DNA from: Gammaproteobacteria bacterium
GTDB lineage: Bacteria > Pseudomonadota > Gammaproteobacteria > Eutrophobiales > Eutrophobiaceae
Reading direction: 5' to 3'
DNA: 6,407 bases
NCBI GenBank assembly: GCA_009843675.1
Contig: VYCZ01000108.1
Coordinates: 1 to 6,407, forward strand
Notes under the pieces: model-generated
Databases searched by the model: none
Told to the model about the DNA's origin: nothing
Seen by the model: the letters and a program-made list of their open reading frames with translations, nothing else
Translations under genes and position numbers: made by a program
In this document: in pieces, positions 1 through 6,407 of the stretch
How positions within the stretch are numbered: position 1 is the stretch's first letter
Layout: each line of letters begins with the position of its first letter

Positions 1-38
1 ACGAAGGGGTGCGGGAGTGACGAAGGGGTGCGGGGGTG
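1..38. repeat. 19-bp direct tandem repeat, two copies at the left edge
   Basis: Bases 1-19 and 20-38 are the same 19-mer (ACGAAGGGGTGCGGGAGTG), differing only by A/G at the sixteenth base. The unit restarts at 39 with ACGAA and then diverges. The array may extend left of the window, so the copy number is unknown. It lies in the non-coding stretch after hisD, and no gene is seen in it. It could be a minisatellite or part of a dispersed intergenic repeat family. Confidence 0.75.
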
Positions 39-80
39 ACGAATCCCCTTCTTCGTCATACCGGCCAAGGATTGGCATAT
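37..80. repeat. Intergenic palindromic repeat (two small hairpins)
   Basis: TGACGAA at 37-43 is exactly complementary to TTCGTCA at 52-58 across an 8-base loop, giving a 7-bp stem. Directly after it, GCCAA at 64-68 pairs with TTGGC at 72-76 around GGA. The flanking ATA (58-60) and TAT (78-80) can extend that stem past an interior loop. The pattern GTCATACCGG followed by a degenerate inverted copy and ATCCAG resembles dispersed intergenic palindromic elements common in Proteobacteria. That family assignment is inference from pattern only. Neither hairpin is followed by a T-run on either strand. Confidence 0.5.
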
Positions 81-106
81 ATCCAGCAACAGGGACGTGG
101 TTAGAT

Positions 107-132
107 GGGTCGCCCGGAGGGCGACTCTTTTT
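107..132 (+). terminator. Rho-independent terminator-like hairpin, reading rightward
   Basis: GGGTCGCCC (107-115) pairs with GGGCGACTC (119-127) around a GGA loop: nine pairs including one G-T. Five Ts follow at 128-132, the textbook intrinsic terminator for a plus-strand transcript. On the minus strand the same hairpin begins four bases after the hisD stop codon, preceded by an A-run and not followed by Ts. It may therefore protect or weakly terminate the his mRNA, but its T-run serves a transcript arriving from the left. That would imply a convergent gene beyond the window edge (inference). Confidence 0.65.
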
Positions 133-1432
133 CAATTATTTTTTATACGCAGTTCCGCGGCGCGGGCGTGGGCCGTCAGTCCTTCCGCGCGGGCCAGGAT
201 TGTGGCGGTTTCCGCCAGGCGGGAGGCGGATACCGGGGTGCACTGGACCAGAGACGTGCGTTTCTGGAAATCGTAGACTCCCAGCGGGGATGAGAACCTT
301 GCGGTCCTGGCGGTTGGCAGGACGTGATTCGGACCGGCGCAGTAATCACCCAGCGCTTCCGCGGCAAAATGCCCGAGGAAGATAGCGCCGGCGTGCCTGA
401 TGCCTTCGAGATAGTTGTCCGGGTCCTGCACCGCGAGTTCCAGGTGTTCCGGCGCCAGGCGGTTGACGATATCGCAAGCCTGCTGCGCGTCTTCGACCAG
501 GATCATGGCGCCATTGTTTTCCATTGCTGCGCGGATAATGCCGGCGCGTTCCATCCGGGGGAGCAGCCGGTTGACGGATGCCACGACCCTGGCAGGCAGG
601 CTTGCATCGGCGGTTACCAGCATGGCCCTGGCGTCCTCATCGTGCTCGGCCTGCGCGAACATGTCCATGGCTATCCAGTCCGGATCCGCGCTGTCATCCG
701 CGACGATCACTACCTCGGAGGGGCCCGCGATCATGTCTATGCCGACGACGCCGAACACCAGGCGTTTGGCCGCCGCCACGTAGCGGTTTCCCGGCCCCAC
801 GATCTTGTCGACGGCGGGGACCGGACCGACGCCGAAGGCCAGCGCGGCCACGGCCTGCGCCCCGCCAACGGAGAACACCCGGTCCACGCCCGCTATGCGC
901 GCGGCCGCCAGCACCGCGGGGTCCAGCTCGCTGTCCGGGGCCGGCGCGGTCATGACGATTTCGCCGACTCCCGCCACCCGCGCCGGTATGGCGTTCATGA
1001 GGACGGTTGAGGGGTAGGCGGCCTTGCCGCCCGGCACGTAAATACCGACCCGGTCCAGGGGGGTGATGCGTTGTCCCAGGGTCGAACCGTCCTGGTCCTC
1101 GAATGACCAGGACCGGCCCGTTTGATGCCGGTGATAAGCAGTGATACGCTCCGCCGCGTCCTCCAGCGCCCGGCGCAGGTCCTGCGGTATGGTTGCCATG
1201 GCCTGCTCCAGGACCGTTTGCGGCACCTCCAGGTCGCCGGGGCCGGCGGCGCGGTGGTCGAACCGGTTGGTGTATTCCACCAGGGCCGTTACCCCGTTTT
1301 TCCTGACGTCGTTCAGGATGGAAGAGACGGTCGCGGTCAGCTCCTGGTCCAGGATTTCATTGCCGGACAGCAGTTGCGCGAAGCGGTTCTCAAAATCGGG
1401 ATCGGAAACCGACAGTCTTGTAATGCCGAGCA

Positions 1433-1433
<1 letters not shown>
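132..1433 (-). CDS. hisD: Histidinol dehydrogenase
   Basis: The gene encodes a 433-residue protein of the HisD family, matching the usual length of about 430. HisD is a cytoplasmic zinc enzyme that oxidises L-histidinol to L-histidine in two NAD-dependent steps, the last reactions of histidine synthesis. The NAD-site segment RVGIYVPGGKAAYPSTVLMN lies at residues 128-147. Zinc ligands expected from the family are present: Q261 and H264 in FAQAEHD, D363 in GDYCAGPNH, and H422 near the C-terminus. The catalytic Glu-His pair is E329/H330 in APEHLEL, and H370 in GPNHVLPT is also conserved. The frame stays open upstream to 1778, but that part is the hisG antiparallel frame and lacks HisD similarity. 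The ATG at 1433 gives the expected MLGITRL beginning and shares its A with the hisG TAA stop, so translation is probably coupled. It ends in TGA just before the hairpin at 107-132. No hisC follows in the window. Confidence 0.97.
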
Positions 1434-3321
<1,888 letters not shown>

Positions 3322-3329
3322 TCAGGGGG

Positions 3330-3590
3330 CTATGTCGATGATATGACCCGGAATGCGCTCTTTTTCTTCCATTGTTCCGGCGTGTAGGTCTGTATGGAAA
3401 GAGCGTGTATGTCGGTCCCCATCCTGTCACCAAGGGCCTTGTACACCACCTGGTGTTGCTGGACCATGTTTTTTCCTGCAAAAACATCGCTCACGATGAC
3501 TGCGGTGAAATGTGTTCCGTCACCATCCACTTCGACTTCGCAGTCCGGGACGCCGGATTTGATCAAATTTGCAATATCTTCGACCTGCAT
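3330..3590 (-). CDS. ibaG: BolA-family protein, IbaG type
   Basis: This is an 86-residue BolA-like protein, close to the roughly 84 residues of E. coli IbaG. BolA proteins are small cytoplasmic partners of monothiol glutaredoxins that share [2Fe-2S] clusters and take part in iron-sulfur handling. Two family landmarks are visible: GDGTHF at residues 23-28, with H27 at the variable cluster-ligand position (H-type BolA), and IHALSIQTYTPEQW at 61-74, with the invariant H62. The position directly before murA favours IbaG over BolA itself. The ATG at 3590 is preceded by a good GGGGAG ribosome site with an 8-base spacer. It ends in TAG 11 bases before the murA start, so the two are almost certainly cotranscribed. 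Confidence 0.93.
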   Translation of the reverse strand: MQVEDIANLIKSGVPDCEVEVDGDGTHFTAVIVSDVFAGKNMVQQHQVVYKALGDRMGTDIHALSIQTYTPEQWKKKSAFRVISST

Positions 3591-3629
3591 GACAGGTACT
3601 CCCCTTATCGGCGCGGTACGCGGGTCAGC

Positions 3630-3658
3630 CCGGGTTTCTCACCGGGCGGGAAACCCGG
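3630..3658. other. Intergenic hairpin between mlaC and ibaG
   Basis: CCGGGTTTC (3630-3638) is perfectly complementary to GAAACCCGG (3650-3658), with an 11-base loop. In the minus-strand transcript it begins three bases after the mlaC stop codon and ends before the ibaG ribosome site. No T-run follows on either strand, so a classical terminator is unlikely. An mRNA-processing or 3'-end-protecting stem that sets mlaC apart from ibaG-murA is a reasonable inference. The loop contains a further CCGGG that could pair alternatively with the right arm. Confidence 0.6.
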
Positions 3659-3661
3659 CCG

Positions 3662-4294
3662 CTACGCCTCATCGGTCAATAATGACTGTTCCAGTTTCTC
3701 GTTCTTGTCCACCAGTTTCTGCAACAGGGTTTCAAGGCCGTTATTACGAATCTCGGAGGCAAAGGATTTCCGGTATGTCTCTACCAGGCTGATGCCTTCA
3801 AAGGCGACGTTCACGACTTTCCAACTGCCGTCGCTGATATGCATGGTGTAATTGACCGGCGTGACGCTGCCGTCCGAGACTATCTCGGTCTTCACCATCA
3901 CGATATTGGGCTTGGACCCCGTCAGGGTCTCCAGGTAATTGACTCTCTCATTGGAAAATCCCCGCACCGCTTTTGCATAGGTGCGCACCAGCAGGTTTTT
4001 GAATTCCGTGGTGAAGACAGTGCGTTGTTCTTCGCTGGCCTGCTTCCAGTACTTGCCCAGTATCCATCTCGACATGTTATTGAAATCGAAGACGGGGATG
4101 ATAAGGTCGTTTATGAGTTCATAGACTGTTTCGGGTTGCGCGTCCAGCATCTCCCTTTCCGCCGTGATGCGGGCGATCACGTTGTCGACTGTGCTGAGGA
4201 TTACGTCCTCCGGTTTGTCTATTGCCTGGGCGGGCGACGTCAGCGTCAGCGCCGGCAACAGGAATATCGCTAAAAAGCAAAGTTTCCGTCTCAT
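3662..4294 (-). CDS. mlaC: MlaC/Ttg2D-family periplasmic phospholipid-binding protein
   Basis: This 210-residue protein belongs to the MlaC (Tol_Tol_Ttg2) family of periplasmic carriers that hold a phospholipid by its acyl chains and shuttle it between the membranes. A Sec signal peptide is clear: MRRK, then a hydrophobic stretch, then a likely signal-peptidase I cut after SPAQA (near residue 24). Family segments follow in order: IIPVFDFNNMSRWILGKYW around residues 65-83, FKNLLVRTYAKAV near 98-110, and WKVVNVAFEGISLVETYRK near 160-178. The ATG at 4294 has GGAG ten bases upstream. The context is unusual. Classical mlaC sits between mlaD and mlaB, but here the preceding gene is an RND transporter and the next is ibaG, with no mlaB. 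HpnM, a hopanoid-associated member of the same family, is also paired with an RND protein. Family assignment is firm; naming it mlaC over an hpnM-like label is less sure. Confidence 0.9.
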   Translation of the reverse strand: MRRKLCFLAIFLLPALTLTSPAQAIDKPEDVILSTVDNVIARITAEREMLDAQPETVYELINDLIIPVFDFNNMSRWILGKYWKQASEEQRTVFTTEFKNLLVRTYAKAVRGFSNERVNYLETLTGSKPNIVMVKTEIVSDGSVTPVNYTMHISDGSWKVVNVAFEGISLVETYRKSFASEIRNNGLETLLQKLVDKNEKLEQSLLTDEA

Positions 4295-4338
4295 GGTCTG
4301 GTATCTCCGAATTTAGTAGGTCTGTAACAAAACTCCAT

Positions 4339-4344
4339 ATTATA
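4339..4344 (-). promoter_or_regulatory. Possible sigma70 -10 box upstream of mlaC
   Basis: The 91-base spacer between the transporter and mlaC is much more AT-rich than its surroundings, and its minus strand carries a perfect TATAAT. Transcription from it would start near 4332, leaving a leader of about 38 bases before the mlaC ATG. No good -35 hexamer stands 16-18 bases upstream (only CTTTCT-like bases), and there is no extended -10 TG. A weak or activator-dependent internal promoter is possible. No terminator is visible after the transporter stop, so read-through from the transporter is also likely. Confidence 0.35.
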
Positions 4345-4385
4345 TTTGAACCTGGGAATTGAGAAAGAGTTTATTTCAAAAAGTT

Positions 4386-6407
4386 CTATTTCCCGAATGG
4401 TCTGAATACAAGGATCAGCTTCGGCAGCAGGGTGAGGGCCGCCAGCAGGGCGATGAACATGGCCAGCGCGGTGAGCAGGCCAAAGTAGATAGTCGGTATG
4501 AAATTGGACATTACCAGGATGGAAAAGCCGATGATGATGGTGATCGCGGTGTAGAACACCGCGCGCCCTATGTTGGCGTGGCAGTAATAGAGCGTGGATG
4601 TATAGTCGGGTTTGCCCGGGCGCTCCTCGCGGAAGCGGTAGATGTAATGGATGCTGTTGTCCACCGCGATGCCGATGGTGATGGCGGCGATGGTGATGGT
4701 CATCATGTCCAGGGGGATATTCAGGATGCCCATCAGCCCCAGGATGATGCCGGCAGCCAGGATATTCGGGAGGATGCCGATGACGGCCAGGGAGAAGGAC
4801 CGGAACAGGACCAGCAGCATCAGGGCAATGCCCAGCATGACGACCCCCAGGGTTTCGATCTGGGAAGTGAACAGGCTTTGCAGCATGTTGTTGTACAACA
4901 CCATCATGCCGCTGACCTGGAACTCGTCGTCGGTGAGGCCGAGTTCATTGCGCAGGTCTGCATCGATTTGTTCCAGGAACTGTTTGCGGCGCAGGTCGGG
5001 CAGGGAATCCAGGATACGCATGTTGATGCGGGCTTCGTTGTCCTCGATGGAGACGTACGGATCTATGAGTTGCTCCTTTATCTCCTGCGGTAGTTTCTTG
5101 TTGATGACCGCCAGTTCGAAGGCGTCGAATTCCTCGCCCTGGTTCAGGTCTTCGGCCAGGCGCAGTACGGAAGCCAGCGACTGCACCTTGCCCACGGCAG
5201 GCAGTTTGTCCAGGTAGTCGTGCACCGCCTTGATGCGGTCAATCTTGTAGTCGGTGAACCAGGCGTCCGCCGGATCCGCCGGTCCTTCATCGAAACCGCC
5301 GAACAGGTCGTCCAGGTCGGCAAATTCGTCATCCCACGGTAGTTCTTCTTCCTCTTCCTCCCCGTACTCCTTGACGGGGTCGAACTTCAGGACCACGTCC
5401 ATGGGCGCGGTGCCGCCCAGTTCGTCATCGATCAGTTTCAGCCCCTGGTGTATTTCCGTGGAGTCGCTGAAGTAGTTGACGAAGCTGTTCTCAACCTTCA
5501 AACGGGATACGCCGTAAAGACTCAGCGCGGCCAGCAGCAGCGCGATCACGACCACGCCGTTGCCGAACTTTTCGGTGATCCTCGCCAGTCCTGCGGTGAA
5601 CGGCACCTGCTCCCTGCCGGGTGATGTGATCTTTTTGTCAAGGGATACCAGTATGGTCGGAAACAGCAGGAATGACGTCATGAAGGTGACACTGAGTCCC
5701 AGGGTCATCATCCAGCCGAAATCGATGACGGGCTTGATATCGCTGACCACCAGGGACCCGAATCCGATCATGGTGGTCAACGCGGTGTACAGGCAGGGCC
5801 ACACCATGCGCCTGACGGTGTTGGATACCAGTTCCCCCTGGCCCTGGCCGGCAAAATCACGGCTCAGTTGCCGGTAACGCACTACCAGGTGTACGTTCAT
5901 CGACATGGTGAGAATCAGCATCAAGGATATGAAATTGGACGAAATCACCGTGACCGGCCAGCCGGTCAGGCCCAGCAGTCCCATCATAATGACCACCGCG
6001 AAGATACAACTGCACAGGGGCAGCAGCACGAACCGGGCCTGGCGGAAGATAATCGACAGCATGATCACCAGGAAGGCAAACACGCCGGCGCCGAATACCA
6101 GCAAGTCGTTCTTGATGAACGTGATCATGTCGTCCGCGATCATGGGAATGCCGCCCAGGTAGAGCGTTCCCCGGTCCCGGTAGCGATCCATTACCGCACG
6201 GGTCGCGGCCACGGTTTCATGGTTGAGCCGCGTGGCCTCTTCCTTGACTGTCTCGTATTGTTCCAGGGTATCCGCCAGTTCGAGTTGTTCCGTTTCAGTG
6301 AGGCCCTCATCGTCCTGTTTGATCAGGAGCTCGTTTCTCCTTCTCTGCGCTTCGGTAAGGATTACCTTGTTTTTCAGGTTGACCTGCAGCGCCGTCGTTC
6401 CGGCATC
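4386..6407 (-). CDS. RND/MMPL-superfamily transporter, N-terminus outside the window
   Basis: The frame is open to the right edge, giving 673 C-terminal residues of a protein whose relatives have roughly 750-900. The start, TM1 and the beginning of periplasmic loop 1 lie outside; the GTG at 6212 is internal. Counting from the edge, residues 1-101 are the end of loop 1 and include a very charged helical stretch near 12-60. TM2-TM6 follow at about 102-255, TM7 at 282-302, a large periplasmic loop 2 at 303-513, and TM8-TM12 at 515-666. TM10 carries the hallmark GIAVDNSIHYIYRFRE, with D583 as the likely proton-relay acid; the matching place in TM4 (TMSMNVHLVVRYR) has S169. Loop 2 holds an acidic insert at about 347-381. 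The fold fits the MMPL/HpnN-like branch, inner-membrane proton-driven pumps that often handle lipids. Adjacency to a phospholipid carrier supports a lipid substrate, but the substrate is inference. Confidence 0.9.
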   Translation of the reverse strand, partial: DAGTTALQVNLKNKVILTEAQRRRNELLIKQDDEGLTETEQLELADTLEQYETVKEEATRLNHETVAATRAVMDRYRDRGTLYLGGIPMIADDMITFIKNDLLVFGAGVFAFLVIMLSIIFRQARFVLLPLCSCIFAVVIMMGLLGLTGWPVTVISSNFISLMLILTMSMNVHLVVRYRQLSRDFAGQGQGELVSNTVRRMVWPCLYTALTTMIGFGSLVVSDIKPVIDFGWMMTLGLSVTFMTSFLLFPTILVSLDKKITSPGREQVPFTAGLARITEKFGNGVVVIALLLAALSLYGVSRLKVENSFVNYFSDSTEIHQGLKLIDDELGGTAPMDVVLKFDPVKEYGEEEEEELPWDDEFADLDDLFGGFDEGPADPADAWFTDYKIDRIKAVHDYLDKLPAVGKVQSLASVLRLAEDLNQGEEFDAFELAVINKKLPQEIKEQLIDPYVSIEDNEARINMRILDSLPDLRRKQFLEQIDADLRNELGLTDDEFQVSGMMVLYNNMLQSLFTSQIETLGVVMLGIALMLLVLFRSFSLAVIGILPNILAAGIILGLMGILNIPLDMMTITIAAITIGIAVDNSIHYIYRFREERPGKPDYTSTLYYCHANIGRAVFYTAITIIIGFSILVMSNFIPTIYFGLLTALAMFIALLAALTLLPKLILVFRPFGK

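Noticed and set aside
1..58. CRISPR array
   Set aside because: The 19-base units abut directly with no spacers, so they are tandem repeats and not a repeat-spacer array.
324..1010. Plus-strand open frame of 228 codons opposite hisD
   Set aside because: Antisense shadow of an unmistakable hisD, with no family resemblance.
3591..3661. A small or degraded mlaB in the mlaC-ibaG spacer
   Set aside because: Only 71 bases, mostly taken up by a hairpin and the ibaG ribosome site. No STAS-like coding remnant is seen.
4345..4380. TTTGAA/TTCAAA inverted repeat as a terminator after the RND gene
   Set aside because: Only six AT-rich pairs around a loop of over 20 bases and no T-run in the minus-strand transcript.
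4359..5093. Long plus-strand open frame (244 codons) opposite the RND gene
   Set aside because: Low-complexity Asp/Gln/His/Gly-rich translation typical of the antisense of a GC-rich membrane-protein gene, with no recognisable domain.
6210..6212. GTG at 6212 as the start of the RND transporter
   Set aside because: The frame continues without a stop to the window edge, and its upstream codons give porter-domain-like sequence (TTALQVNLKNK and a charged helix). The true start is outside.

Overview
The window shows an almost gapless run of six genes, all on the minus strand. Read in transcription order (right to left), they are: a large RND/MMPL-superfamily membrane transporter cut by the right edge, an MlaC/Ttg2D-type periplasmic lipid-binding protein, a BolA-family protein of the IbaG type, MurA, a short-form HisG, and HisD. 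The series ibaG-murA-hisG-hisD downstream of mlaC is a familiar chromosomal neighbourhood of Gammaproteobacteria. With the GC-rich composition and the short HisG, it points to a free-living gammaproteobacterium outside the Enterobacteriaceae. I cannot assign a genus. This looks like core chromosome, and I see no mobile element, phage or CRISPR signal.

Layout: 1-131 is non-coding and holds a 19-bp tandem repeat, two small palindromes and a strong hairpin with a T-run that reads rightward. 132-1433 is hisD, 1433-2062 hisG and 2059-3318 murA; these three are packed with a 1-base and a 4-base overlap. ibaG (3330-3590) lies 11 bases upstream of murA. A 71-base spacer with a perfect 9-bp hairpin separates it from mlaC (3662-4294). 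A 91-base AT-rich spacer with a TATAAT box separates mlaC from the transporter (4386 to beyond 6407). No stretch longer than 300 bases lacks a gene.

How they fit together: MurA makes the first committed peptidoglycan precursor, and HisG and HisD catalyse the first and last steps of histidine synthesis. IbaG is a small iron-sulfur/glutaredoxin-linked BolA protein. MlaC carries phospholipid through the periplasm. In the classical layout mlaC follows mlaFED and is followed by mlaB, then ibaG. Here there is no room for mlaB between mlaC and ibaG, and the gene before mlaC is an RND transporter, not mlaD. An RND pump next to an MlaC-like protein is reminiscent of the HpnM/HpnN pair. This swap of partner at an otherwise conserved locus is the most interesting point in the window; the rest looks ordinary.
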